Source: Chytridium lagenaria (taxonomy: Eukaryota > Chytridiomycota > Chytridiomycetes > Chytridiales > Chytridiaceae). From it: a stretch of 64,000 bases of DNA. A program made the translations under genes and the position numbers. Positions within the stretch are counted from its first letter, which is position 1. Each line of letters opens with the position of its first letter. The stretch is taken from assembly GCA_025449115.1 (NCBI GenBank), contig JAHLKC010000127.1:55300-119299 (forward strand), written 5' to 3'. Shown piece after piece: positions 37,030 through 50,996 of the stretch. The notes below the pieces were generated by a model. It worked only from the letters and a program-made list of their open reading frames with translations, did not search any database and was not told the origin of the DNA.

Positions 37030-37443
37030 TCAAGGTTCCTTCTTCTCCACAAGGTCATCGAACCCCAAATCCGCCAAATCCTCTTTTGTCATCAGCCCCC
37101 TAAAACTACATTAATAATAGTAGAAAAAACAAAAGTATTACTTGTTCATGCGGCATTCTAGATAGACTTTTGAAAAGACCCGGCATTTTGAACTGTCTCC
37201 TCTTGATTGCTTGATACAGTTGACGTAGGGTTTAATGAATTCCTTGCATTCGCCTACGAGATCGAGAGGAAAGGACCCCTTTTCTGGGGAACGGGGACGG
37301 AGAAACGCTGCCAACTTACAGAGAGTGAGTTATGGGGGGAGCGATGGGAGTGCGCAAAGTTAGTTTACCTTGACCCTAAACTCATTGGAGATGACCTCGT
37401 CAAGAAAATGAAAACAGGGGAAAAATTTCAACGAAATGTCCAT
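37030..37443 (-). CDS. COX19: Cytochrome c oxidase assembly factor COX19
   Basis: Small copper-handling protein of the mitochondrial intermembrane space (and cytosol) needed to assemble complex IV. The core PEKGSFPLDLVGECKEF is the family signature, and the twin CX9C motif is complete: C-KEFIKPYVN-C and C-RVFSKVYLE-C, followed by RMNK / GLMTKEDLADLGFDDLVEKK. A short intron splits the last two parts (about 37084-37135); the stop is TGA at 37030-37032. The N-terminal exon is uncertain: the only in-frame Met that I can link through a GT-AG intron is the ATG at 37443-37441, which overlaps the start of RPN3; COX19 proteins usually begin with MS followed by a few residues, so the true start may be inside this exon. 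Confidence 0.85.
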
Positions 37444-39690
37444 CACCGATGAAGAGAAGGTCGTCAGCCTAGCAGGTAAAAACAGGAGCATTACCGCTCC
37501 ACATCGTTTTCTGACACCCATCACACCATGCATTGAAATGAATCCATTGTTTCATGGAGGTGCTGAAAGGGGGTTGATGAAGTTGTGCGCGTATTTTAAG
37601 GAGTCATGAATTTATAACACTCCGCCTCCCACAGAAATCAAACAGAATGTTCTTCTGTTGGACCGAGCCGTTCAAGCATCTGAAACCCGGTTCATCACTC
37701 GAGCTCTCCGTTCAACGGCATCCATTCGTAAACGTCTGAGTCCTGAGCTGTTGAGGGCATCTATCTCTGCGCACTTTCCGAAAGGTATGGGGATTGTGAC
37801 ACGCGTTCAATTGATGTTGTAGGAAATGCGTTGAAGACGAGTTTGTTGGCACTTGTTGAGGTATGGCGGGTAATGTGAGTCTAAAGCTGATGGTTTTTCT
37901 AGGGTGGTGAGAGTATGGATGTTGATGCGGAGGTTGGGGATGGAAAGCAGGTTTGGGGGGTTGGCCTTTGCATTGATTTAACCGGTTTATGTGTAGTCTG
38001 GAATCAGCCCGGAAGTTGAGATGTACTTTGGATACCTCGTCTTGTTGTTCTTGCATGATACCAAGGAAGTTGAGAAGGTTTGCATCATCTGCGTTAACAT
38101 GGAAGCTGATTAATTTTAGGGATATAAGTTGTCGACCGACCTCGTGGAGAGGATTCAGGCGCAGAACCGCAGAGCTTTGGACCAGATTGCTGCAAAGATC
38201 TACTTTTACTTAGAAAGATTCTATGAGATGAAGGGGAAGCTTGCGGAGGCGAGACCGTGAGATAAATGTTTTATGTCTTCTGTATTGACTGAGGGTTGTT
38301 TTTAAGGCTTTTCCTTGCGGCCCAGCGTACTGCCACTCTTCGTCATGATGAAGAGACTCAGGTAATTAGTTGATTTTGGATTCAGGAAGTTTCGATCATG
38401 GTTAATAATCGTGCGAATTTGTAGGCCACTATCTTGAACTTGTTGCTTCGCAATTATCTTCACTTTAACCTTTACGAACAAGCCGATAAGCTTGTGTCGA
38501 AGGCCTCTTTCCCTGAAAGCGCCGGGAACAACCAGCAAGCCCGTTACCTTTACTACCTTGGTACATATATTCTTTTTTTTTTTTTTTTGAGTACTGGCGA
38601 AGTAACATTTTTGCAGGCCGTATCAAGGCGATCCAGCTCGACTACACGGCCTCGCACAGGCATCTTCTCCAAGCGATCCGTAAAGCGCCGCAGAATCCCA
38701 AGACGGCTGGATTCCAGCAGACTGTGCACAAGTTGGCGATTATTGTGCAGTTGCTTACTGGAGAGATTCCTGAGAGGAGTACATTCAGGATGCCGATTTT
38801 GAGGAAGAGTCTGGTTCCTTACCATCATATCACGCAAGGTTTGTTCATGGAGTTTTGTCACGGATGTTGGGGCTGACACTTGCTGTAGCTGTGAGGATTG
38901 GAGATTTGACCAAGTTCCAGGAGACACTGGCTAATTATGTATCGGTGTTCAAGGCTGATAAGACTTATACTCTTATTTTGCGGTAAGTTTTATTCTTGGC
39001 CTCTTCACATGTTCGTCTTAGTCGGTCTAATGTGTTTGTATTTAGTCTCCGTCATAATGTCATCAAGACTGGAGTCAGGATGATCAGCTTGTCTTACTCT
39101 CGTATTTCGTTGAGGGATATCTGCGTCAAGCTTCAGCTTGATAGTGAGGAGGATGCCGAGTACATTGTTGCCAAGGTAAGGATTATTAGAGTTGATATTT
39201 GTGTAATTGTGTGGGGATTAAACTTTTTTTGTGTTGAAAGGCGATCCGTGATGGTGTCATAGATGCCACCATCGACCATGAGAATGGATACATGAAGTCC
39301 AAGGTTTGTAGTTTTTCTTTTAAATTTGCTTGAAGGTTTTTATTTAAAATAAGCATAACTAATAATTTTTTGATGTGATAATAGGAAAACGTTGATATTT
39401 ACTCGACGACTGAGCCTCAGGGTGCCTTCCATCAGCGCATCAGCTTCTGCTTGAACCTTCACAACGAGTCTGTTAAGGTGTGTGATGGGACCTTTTTTGT
39501 TGATTTGATTTGATTCTATGATTCAAATTCTTATATACCCAATTTATTGTCACAGGCTATGCGTTTCCCATTCAGCTCCCACGGAAAGGACCTTGCATCT
39601 GCCAATGCTATCCGTGAGGAAGAGAGGAAGCTTGCGAAGGAGATTATTGATGGAGATCTTGACGATGATGACAGTTTGGAAGAGTTCTGA
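37436..39690 (+). CDS. RPN3: 26S proteasome regulatory subunit RPN3 (PSMD3)
   Basis: Non-ATPase lid subunit of the 19S proteasome particle. Exon 1 (37436-37475) gives [13 protein letters not shown], then a 159-nt intron, then [20 protein letters not shown] and [20 protein letters not shown]. The helical repeats follow: [100 protein letters not shown]. The PCI domain has [60 protein letters not shown], and the end [20 protein letters not shown] then [10 protein letters not shown]. About ten introns, one holding a T16-17 run (38571-38588). No domain is missing. Confidence 0.95.
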
Positions 39691-39928
39691 GGATGGAGGA
39701 ATGAGGAAATGAAAGCTGGAATATAAGTTTTTCTTATTATTTGTGTTGGGGAGTTTTTTTGAGAATGGGGGAAACCATTTTGAACCGAAGGACGTGTGAT
39801 CTCGTTCTCTCTATTTTTTGAAATAAACAAATAGTTTGTGTAACCATGGTAGCATCATTATTTTGTAAATAGATCAGCCAGCTGCATGTGGGTTGGTATC
39901 AACTGTTGAATTAGCGAGATTGATGTTG

Positions 39929-42900
39929 ATGTTCGGAAACATCGTTCATTCATTCCCCGCTCAACTCCTTACTTACATAGTCGACTGCATCCATTCCGTT
40001 ATATCCCCATCGCTCATCCTCTAAGCGATTCGACTCGTTCATCCCTAACTAATCTACTTGTACTATTTATGTATTTTCATTAGGATATCTTCTCTGTTCA
40101 ATGTCTTGTGGATAACTTGCCTTTGAGGATCGAGTCTTTCTGTTCTTCTGGTAATTCTTTTTTTTTTAATTATTATTTCATTATGGGTATTCTTTTTATA
40201 TATTAAATTCATTTATTAATTTTTTTAAAAATCATTACGAGTATTAATACAATGACGATATTTTATTTCAATATCTTGAGCTTATCTACATAGTTCATTT
40301 ATTTTGACAACTAACTCAATTCTATGGATGATACTTTAAATTACGATTAGACAAAAAGGTCCTCATTGGCACTACAGATGGGTCACTCCTTCTCTACCAT
40401 CTACAAGATGGGCAAACCTTTAACATTCAACTTCAAGAAACAAGAAAAGGGTTCTCTAAAAAGCCTATTCAACAGATTGCAGTGTTCAAAGACTCGTTTC
40501 TATGTTTGACTGGTATCTATCAACTATTTTTTTGCATTGCATTCCTTGTCTTGATATATTTATTGATTAATCGTTGCTTTTATCATTATGAAGATGGTGA
40601 AGTCAACTCGTACGATTTATCAACGCTTTCCATGAATATACACATTCCAAAATCAAAAGGAGCCACCCTTTTCGCTATATTAGAGGGAAAATCCAATTTA
40701 GACGCCAAGCTGTGTATAGTAGTGAAACGTAAAATGATGTTATTCAGATACGGGAGTAATGTGTGGATGGAGTATGGGGTTAGTCTTATTAAATCCTCCG
40801 CCTGTACGTTATACTAAACGTACCTAGGAATTAACGGTCCCCGATCGGCCTCGTGCGATACGATGGATTGATGAATCGAGGATTGCGTTTGGATGTGGAC
40901 GAGGATATTTTTTGGTAAATACCGTGACGGGGTCTGTGACAGAGTTGGTTGGATTTGGGGGTGGGTTGGTGGGGACCTTAGGGGGGACGTTGGGGGGGAC
41001 TTTGGGTGGCATTGGCGGGGCAACGAAGCAGAATAAATTGATTATTACGCCGTTAGATAATGGACAGCTTTTATTGAGCAAGGATGGTGCGTTAAATTTT
41101 TTTTTCTTTTCCTTTGTTCAAGTTTCATTTAGTTTAACCTCGTTTTCTGTAGCTGCGGGAGTTTTTGTGAACGATGATGGGTCGCCGCTGATAGAAAGAG
41201 ATTTAGAATGGTCAGGAACACCCGAAGATGTCTGTAAGTGCTGATGAAGTTGCCGTTATAGTGCTTATTTACTCCAAACCGAAAACCAGACTTCGCCCCT
41301 CCATATGTCATTGCAATGATTGGCAGCGTTTTGGAGATTCGGAGTTTGAAATCTGGAGCAATTGTGCAAAAGATAGAGTTGCCGGACTGTAGAATTATGG
41401 GACGAGTATGTTTATGTACGTGGCGAGTCATACGTCTTTATGGAGGCTATTACCATTGGATTTTGAGGATCAGGTACACTTAATTATACTTTTAGATAAA
41501 TTATATGATACATTACCTACCTTGCAAACATTTTAATGTGGATATAGATTGAGCAATTGATTTCGTCAAGTCGCTTTATTGAAGCGCAGCGTTTGATCGA
41601 GGAACTGGATTTCACGACCGAGGAAGAAAAGGTGAGTTTCTTATAAGTAGCGAAATTTAACATGCCGACTTGGAAGACTGCAAACATAATTCGAGTTCGC
41701 GGACTGTACGCCCATCATCTCTTCACTTACCAAAAGAAATACGAAGAAGCTGTTTCCATGTTAGCAGAACTCAAAGCATCCCCCATCGACGTCATCAACC
41801 TATACCCACAATTCTCATTACTCGGACCAACAGGAGAGCTAGTAGAAGGTGATTATTTCTACCGACTCTTTTTTCTAATTTCATTGCATTAGACCGCATT
41901 GCCCTCCAAGCACTTCTCGATTACCTCACAAACCAACGCGTCATCCTCTCGAAACTCCGTGATATCCAAGTCACCTCTGCCGCCCCTAAACTCTCACATC
42001 ATCGTCCGCGAGTTCCATTTGGTCGGGATCTGCGGATGGATACCCAGATGGTGTGAATATGAGGTTCCCTAGCGTAGATGATACACTTTATTTGTCGGAG
42101 ATTGTGGATACGACGCTGTTGAAAGTGTATCTTGCTATCAATGATGCTCTTGTTGGGCCGCTGTTAAGGATTAAGAATTTTTGTAATTTGAGAGAGTGTG
42201 AAGGGATTCTGGAGGGACGAGAGGTAAAAATCTTTGTTAGAATGTTTTATTAACGTTGTGTAGAAATACAGGGAGCTCACGGATCTGTATTTCGGGAAAG
42301 GAGAGCATGATAAAGCTTTAAAGTTTCTTTTGAAGTGAGTACCCTAATCATTTACGTTTATGTCTTATTAGCTTTTTAGACGCGCACAGCAGAACGAAGA
42401 TAACGTCAAACCCGTCGTTTCTTATTTAATGCGTTTGGACCTTATCACCCATCTCCCACGCATCTTCACTTACTCCGAATGGATCCTTAAAGTCCATCCT
42501 GAAACCGGGCTCTCGGTAAATCCTTTCTCCGCTGGATCTTCTAACCCCTATCCAGATTTTTATCGAGCGTTACGAAGAGGTTTTTATATACCACCATCCA
42601 GACTCCCTTGACCATCTATAGATACCCACAAAAGTCCATCAAGACATTCTCGATTTTCTCGAGAAAATCTCTGCAGCTTCTGAAGCCCGATACCTAGAAC
42701 ATATGGTTGATGAACTCCACATTGATGCACCTGAATTCCATGATCGACTTGTGTTGAACTATCTGCAGACTATTATGCGAAACTTGATGGTCGAAAGATT
42801 TGACGGTATATCTGCATTGTTCTATCCCGCTGACTATATTTAGGCGATGATGATGTCGTCGAAGTTTTAAGAGGAAAACTCGAATCGTTTCTACGAACCT

Positions 42901-43767
42901 CCAAGTTCTTTAGAGCCGATCGATTATTACCTTTATTCCCAGATGACGGTTCGTCCACCCTAACCCCCTCGTCCCTCTAACCCCCTCGTCCCTCTAACCC
43001 CACTTCCAGTCCTATACGAAGAACGCGCTATCCTTCTTGGTCGTCTCTCCCGCCATAGGGAAGCACTCACCATCTATATCAACATTCTCGGTTCCCTTGA
43101 ATCCGCTGAAAAGTAAACCATCCACACCCTCCCCTATATCCCTTAACCCATTTTTTAGCTACTGCATCACCCACGAATCCCCTCTTGAAGACGTCTATAT
43201 TCTCCTCCTCGAAATCCTTTTATCACAGCTTCGCGTCAACGCGATCGACGAGAATGATGTGTTGGATTATTTGTCGCGGTATTCGCATAAAATTGATATT
43301 GCAAAGGTACCCGCCCCTTTCACAATACCCCTTTCTTATGTGAACAGGCGTTCTTAATTTTACCGAGCACAATCTCCGTCAAGGATGTCATTGGGTTTTG
43401 TAGACGATCGGTGCAGAGTTTGTTGTGGAAGCGCGATTCGGAGGCGATTACTGAGAATCTTGTCAAGGCGGATCATCTGGAGGTGAGGTCTCTTTCCGTA
43501 CACTTTAATTATAACCTAAACAAACTTACCCCGTATTTTTTCTACTTTCTATGGATGTAGGTTCAGGCGTTGAAGGTTCAACTACAGAGTCGGAGGGTTA
43601 CGATTACAGAGGATAGGATGTGTCCAAGGTTTTTTTCTTTTTTTCTTTTGCGGATGCTGATAGTTGGTAGATGTTTAAGACGCGTGGGGAACAGTGTTTT
43701 TGCAGCATACCCGAATGGCGGGGTTGTGCATGTGTTTTGTCAAAGTCGAGAGGGGAAGAGTGGGTGA
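39929..43767 (+). CDS. VPS39: HOPS/CORVET-linked VPS39 (Vam6) family protein
   Basis: Vacuolar fusion tether subunit. The N-terminal citron-homology beta-propeller shows DKKVLIGTTDGSLLLYHLQD, QIAVFKDSFLCLT, LCIVVKRKMMLFRYGSNVW, RAIRWIDESRIAFGCGRGYF. The helical part shows SSRFIEAQRLIEELDFTTEE, IRVRGLYAHHLFTYQKKYEE, SPIDVINLYPQFSLLGPTG, YRELTDLYFGKGEHDKALK, DRLVLNYLQTIMRNLMVERF, ERAILLGRLSRHREALTIYI. The C-terminus has the zinc motif CPRC, then (after an intron) LRRVGNSVFAAYPNGGVVHV-FC, as in Vps39. The start is uncertain: ATG 39929 begins a likely short first exon. A glycine-rich insertion (GGTLGGTLGG) sits in the propeller near 40960-41020. An intron near 42960-43010 carries a small tandem repeat. 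Confidence 0.88.
42955..43010 (+). repeat. Small tandem repeat inside a VPS39 intron
   Basis: Three imperfect copies of a 16-18-base unit (ccctctaacccc ctcgt) just before the acceptor; a homologous pyrimidine-rich sequence could serve as splice signal. Confidence 0.6.
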
Positions 43768-44403
43768 GGAGAACACGTTTTGCTTCTTAGAAAAATGAGA
43801 TGCGGACGACGTAGCAAATAAATGACCTTTCTGCCGTCATTATTTACACACATAGTCAAATTTCAATATCTATAAAGGCCGTTTTTAATGCATCTTCCTT
43901 TTGTACGGATATCGATTGGTTTTGGCATATTTATAGTGTTTGGCGGGTTTTTGATAAGGCAACCTTAATATTCAATTGTACGTTGTCTATGTCAGTGTTC
44001 TCGCGGGGCCGATTTCATCATCGTAGTGGAGCTAACAAGCGTAGGGTTAACACGTTCTTGTTCAAGGTATTCACAAGGCATTTATTAGCATTTCAATGCC
44101 CACTTTATAGGTGTTTGCGACGCATGGGGGGAAGGGGTGGTTAGGGCGGGGGAAGGTAGAACAGTGCATGCAAAAGAACCATCGTCCACGTCTCTTTATC
44201 CCGAGAAAGAAAAAAAAAAAAAAAAAAGGAAAAAGGAATTAAAATCAAAAGAAGAAGAGGCAAAGTGAAAAAGAGCAACAAAAACATAAGGTAAAAGAGA
44301 ATGCTCCGCTTTGAAAGAGGGACTTTTCGATATTATTCTCAAAAGATCATTTGGCGCATTTCCTTATAAAGGGGGGAATAAGGATATAAGCTCTTAAGAT
44401 TGC
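43768..44403. other. Convergent spacer
   Basis: About 640 bp between the stops of VPS39 (plus) and DHH1 (minus). An A run lies at 44213-44227. No gene seen. Confidence 0.5.
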
Positions 44404-45966
<1,563 letters not shown>

Positions 45967-46018
45967 ATATTATTGACGAAGCAAGCTTTTTTTTCTCCTG
46001 CAAAATTTTTGAATCGCG
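45967..46018. promoter_or_regulatory. 52-bp bidirectional start-to-start spacer
   Basis: The DHH1 ATG (minus, 45966) and the PCID2-like ATG (plus, 46019) face away from each other with 52 bp between. Contains a T8 run at 45990-45997. No TATA box. Confidence 0.55.
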
Positions 46019-47647
46019 ATGGATGTTTTGGTGGGCAAATGGATTGCTTCAATGGATCAGGCGGATGGACATACTATGGCCGAGCTCATTAATCCTGCAC
46101 CGACGAGTGAAGGAAGCAGGTTGATAATGAGTTCAAGGAAACCGGTGAATGGGACTTGGACTCAGTACGAGAGAGATTTGCCCGGTCTACAAATCAAGGT
46201 TCTCAAGAACTTTGTGGAATATGTGCATTCGCAGAGTCAAAAGCGATTTTCTCTGCTTTCGCAATTGTTAACGTTGTATTATTTTATTATTTAGAATCTG
46301 ACTTTTTTGTGTAGAGATTTTGTTTTGTTGTATTCATATGAATGGCAAATCCCAGTTTTGCATGTCTTGTGCTGTGAACTCGTCAATCTGGCAACAACCG
46401 TAATTTTCGCGTCCGATATATTTGAATGACCAATATTTTTTTGTTCAGTTGGATGATATTGCGGCGCAGGCGGGTCAAAAATCGGATAAGTGTTATCGAA
46501 CACTCAACCAATTCCTATCTTTAAGCTCAAAAGTAGCAGGCGATAGGTTTATTCGACAATATCTCCTATATCTAATTATCGAAGGGGTACAGGGGGTGGA
46601 AAAATTAGGCTACTTTGCTATAGCAAATGCCTGCTTGCGTATCTCAGTGAAGATTCAAGAAATCAACATGTGTGCAAAGATTGTGGATCAAGTGGACAAT
46701 CTTTTTAACTCTGGGTTATCCATCGACGACTTTCCAAGACCGCATGTTGTCACCTACTATTATTATCATGGCATTTTAAAGATGATGTTTCACTCCTTTC
46801 GGACGGTTTGGAGATGATCAATACGTTGACTCTTTTTTTGCAGGCAAATACGAGCTTAACATTTGCATGGAAGAATTGCCCTTCCAATGACTTTAAGAGA
46901 AAAAGGTAAACTGCTTACTTAAGTATATTTTATTTATTCTATTTATTCTCGATTCCCATAGTCATCAATCTTAACTTCAACATTTTCTAGAATCATATTG
47001 ATGAATCTGGTAATCACTCGTCTTGTTTTAGGCGTTATACCGAAAATGGAACTTCTCAGATTGTACCGCCTTGATGCAGCATTAGGCGAGATAGTCGCCG
47101 CTGTTCGACGTGGAAGTTTTCGAGACCTGAGAGCTGCGGTTGAGCGGCGAGCGAAATGGCTTCAAAGACACCGATTCCTTACAATTGCTCGGCATCGATT
47201 CAATATTGCTGTCTTCCGGAACTTGTTTCGAAAGATTCAAACAGTTTGTAAGTGATCGTCCAGGGGTTTTACAGAACCTAATTTTGCATCTACAGTCCCG
47301 AAAGTGATGTTGTTTGAGACGGTTGAGAGGGCTTGCCGGTTTTCTGGGCTGTATGATTTTACAATAGAGGATGCTGAATGCATAGCACAATCTCTCATGG
47401 ATCATGTATGTTCTTATCTTCTACGTTTACAATTCCTAAATATTGTGTCAAAATGCTTTTTTGTTCTATTTTTAATAGTTTTGTTATATTTCAGGGCTAC
47501 ATGAAAGGCTATATATCGCATAATAAGAAATCGATGTGGGTATTTTTTATAGCATGAGCTATTTTATTTTATTTACGAGTTTTAAATTTAAATTGCAGAA
47601 TGTTGTCAAGCAAGGATCCTTTTCCAAAGATTCAGATTTCTATGTAA
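46019..47647 (+). CDS. PCI-domain TREX-2 subunit, PCID2/THP1-like
   Basis: Component of the TREX-2 mRNA export complex at the nuclear pore (family knowledge). The start ATG at 46019 (MDVLVGKWIASMDQADGHTM) is 52 bp from DHH1. Segments follow: YERDLPGLQIKVLKNFVEYV; DRFIRQYLLYLIIEGVQGVE; FAIANACLRISVKIQEINMC; DDFPRPHVVTYYYYHGI; then the PCI winged-helix part: IPKMELLRLYRLDAALGEIV, RHRFNIAVFRNLFRKIQTV, FTIEDAECIAQSLMDHGYMK and the C-terminal GYMKGYISHNKKSMMLSSKD plus PFPKI, which mirrors the end of PCID2. The stop is at 47645-47647. Exon joins near 46850 and 46990 are my reading. Confidence 0.8.
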
Positions 47648-47969
47648 ATGTGCGAATTGTTATATATATATACCCAATACGTTGTCAAAGTTTCTGTTGA
47701 ATAGGTAAATTGTGGAGCAGTCCGAGTTAAACTTTAAGTGATAGTAGGTAGCAGATGTGTATGAAAATGAATTTTGTTTGGTTTACAAAAGGTTGACGAG
47801 AAATTTAAGACAAGCGCAGAAGCTTTAACCAGCCACAATAAAAATATTACAAAAAGAACATGAGCGGGAAGCAAAGGCGAGATATTATGCCAGACAAATG
47901 CAAGGAAGAAAAAAAAAAGGACCAGCACACCAAAGAATTTTAACGATAGTGGCCGTAGAAAAATTTCTA

Positions 47970-50900
47970 CTAAGCCGGCCCCACCAGCGGCCCAAAGCTC
48001 CTGGTCATATCATTCCACAGCTTCCAAACCTCCTCATCCTCCATCGTAACCGACCCGAGCAAGTTATTTCCAGGGCAAGCGTCAGGAAGCCCACACGAAA
48101 TCACAGCCTGAACATCTTTATATACAGACTGAATCAACGAGTCCTGTAACTCAAACTCATCCTCTGCCGTCACAGGGGTGACAGGGGCGACCGCCTGTTC
48201 TGAGGATGGTTTCGGTGCCACACCTTCGACTTCAGGGGAATGCATTGTCATGGGGGCGTGGAAACAGTGTCGAGGGAGGGTGGGAATGTCATGTTCATCA
48301 AGCTTGTGAAGGACGACATGGAAGGGAGATTAGGGGGTAGCATCTCTGGTGAAAATAAGGCATTTGGTAGAGGATTTTTTGTTACGGAAAGATCAGAAAA
48401 TCCAGAAAGCACCGAAGAAGGTATGAAGCCAGAATCGACTCCTGACATGGACGATGCAAAGAATCCAGTGACATTTTCATCGCCGTTGGTGGTAAATTCA
48501 GGAGGTGGTGGCTCTACTTTAAAATCTCCGGGATCTTGGAAAGGACCGTGCATTTTCAACGCATCCGCCGCCGGAAAATCGTCGATTAAATGAACCGGTT
48601 CAGCTCCGTATAGTAAAGGATCTCCATTAATGGCCAGGGCGGCTGCTGCAGACACGTCCGAAACGAGGTTGGCGGCAACAGAAGACGACTTGGCGAACAT
48701 GGCTGCGTCTTCCATAACTGGATCATAATCTTCCTTTGTTCCAACAACATCAGGAGGGATGATACCAGCCTTTTGCATTTGCCTTCTCCTCCAAATCCTT
48801 TCTTTGGTCCCATCGCGTGTGACTGAACAGAGTTCAACAATGCAACGGAGTGTGGTGGCTAGAGGTTTTGCCATAAAGCTGTAGTGACCCAGAAAATCTA
48901 GAGCTTTGATCTGCATGTGGGTCCGGAAACAACCGTTATGCATTATACGATCAAAATTAGGAACTTGGGCGATCATGATATGGGAAAGGCAGGATTGGAA
49001 TAGGAAGAAGGGGAGGAAGGAGCTCATGTGGAGGAAAATTTTGGGCTCGGGAAGAACGACTTCGATTAGTATACGGGCTGTTTCAAGAGTAACAACGTCA
49101 CAGATCTATAGAAACAGAGTAAGCCCTAAGTTTGACTACATTTAAACAACATCAGCTTACTTTGAAGTCGACATCGTATTTCGCATTGCTGTGACAGCGT
49201 CTGATGGCCTCCATCATTCGCGGGCGATGAAGCATCAGACGGCATGTGTTGAAAACAATGTGCATAAAGATCGAAAGAAAGGGAGGCGATTCTTCTCTAG
49301 CTAAATCCATTTTCAAAGAGGCTAACCATATCCTTTGTCGGCCGTTGAGCAAGGTTAGGCCGAAGCTCGCTATACCATGCATCAAGAATGGCATTGAGCT
49401 CCGCACGCCTTTCTTCGATATTGCTAGATGTGGGAGCCAGCTCAGCGATGTCCTATCGAAGAAAAGCGAAAAAATATTAAAACGATACATTCCACTATAA
49501 ATAAAACTCGATGGCAGCGAAATTTACCGTCGATTGTTGTATTTTGCTGAAATCTAAAATTTGGGAAAAGGTGTCCACAAGCAAGAGAAGGGCGCAGAAA
49601 GGATCGGACATCGGAGGAGGTGTAAGACTTGGATCCGAAGTGGTTTGAGTTCAAATCCCAATAGCTCTCCCACACAGTCTCTGGAAGTGGTAATCCTATC
49701 GTTGGGAACCCTTTTGATGAGAAAGACCCGATCAATCGTAGTCGAAATCATTCTGCATCATTAAGAACATTATCAAGAACAAAGTCAGCTTTCAACTTCA
49801 CTGCAAGGTATATAACATACTTATCCTGAATATAACACACCCAGAAAGTTCTCCTCCGGACATCTTTTTCCACAACAGACAATTGAGGGCAGGTGACCTC
49901 AGGATCAATATGAAGACTTATAGACATAGCCATATCAACAGCCATGGAAAGATACTGCCAAGCTGCCGTCATCCGTCCTGTGATAACGGAAAAGTGCTGT
50001 AGAAATCGTGGTCAGCTGGGAATCACGGCTATGTAAGCTCACCGAAATAAGAATAAGCGCTTGGACCGTGGAAAGAGACGGAGTCTCGATGTAATGCATG
50101 ATTAAAGACCTGGCTTTTGCGTAAAAGGGTTCACCGACAGAGAATGTATCACTTAAAGAGTAATTTTCATCAATGCCCTTCAATTTCGCTATTGCTGGGT
50201 GAGCAGAATATTGAGCAGCCGTGGCATAAAGAGCATGCATGAGGAGCTCAGATGGTGGATCAGGGCCGGAAAGTGAACGAACAAAAGTGGTGCGGTGGAA
50301 CATAGGAAGAGGGTCGACGTGGTAGTGGCAAACAAACCACAGCTCGACCAGCTCCTTCAAGGCTTCCTTTGGCACAAAGTCATGCTGAACATCATGTGCG
50401 TTGACGGATCCTTCGGAAACAGCCTTGGTGAAACAGTCTTCACATGGACATGACAGAGGGTTTTCAATAGGCGCTGAATGTTCTGATGCAGAGCCAGTCG
50501 GACGTGTACCGTATTTCTTCTTAGTCCTCGGTTTTGCAACGGGTAAACCATTCGTAGTGATGTTGGTACCGTCCTTCAAATGATCGGGTGAGGGTAGAGA
50601 GGAATGGTGATAGGCACTGCCGTTGAAATCTCCCTCATCATCAGATTCCTCATCGTCCTCATAGCCCATCCTGCTATTCCCATAGAGCTGACTTAAATCA
50701 ATGTTCAAAGAAGCAGCACGAGACTCCAATTGCTTAATCCTCTCCCTTAAAAAGGCAGCATGGAGAGCTCGAGGGCCTTTTGGCTTTGGCGGTGCAGGAT
50801 TTTTGTTCTCTGGTCGTGGAGTGTAGCGGCAGGTAAGATGGCTCTTGGTGCAAGCACCACAGGATGGCCTCGCTCCATCACACTTGTACTTGCGCCTCTT

Positions 50901-50996
50901 GCAGTCATCACAGGCAAGCGATATCCTTTTGCGCCTCCCAGAACCGTCACTCTGACCTCCTCCGTCATTGTCTGTGTGGTTGTCGTTAAGCGGCAT
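47970..50996 (-). CDS. Zn2Cys6 binuclear-cluster transcription factor
   Basis: The start ATG at 50996 (MPLNDNHTDN) is followed by the cluster CDDCKRRKYKCDGARPSC and GACTKSHLTCRY, spaced CX2CX6CX6CX2CX6C. Then a linker and a coiled-coil-like helix (AAFLRERIKQLESRAASLN), a low-complexity acidic part, a Cys-containing patch (CPCEDCF), and the fungal_trans region (PMFHRTTFVRSLSGPDPPSE, HALYATAAQYSAHPAIAKL, MAVDMAMSISLHIDPEVTCP, DVRRRTFWVCYIQDKYV). The C-terminal half has LPFFLFQSCLSHIMIAQVPN and a disordered end to the stop at 47970-47972. Such proteins bind CGG-type sites and regulate metabolism; the target is unknown. Short introns. It lies at the border of the repeat-rich region. Confidence 0.92.

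Noticed and set aside
37207..37452. Plus-strand frame over COX19
   Set aside because: Antisense of the COX19 coding exon; the twin CX9C reading on the minus strand is the real one.
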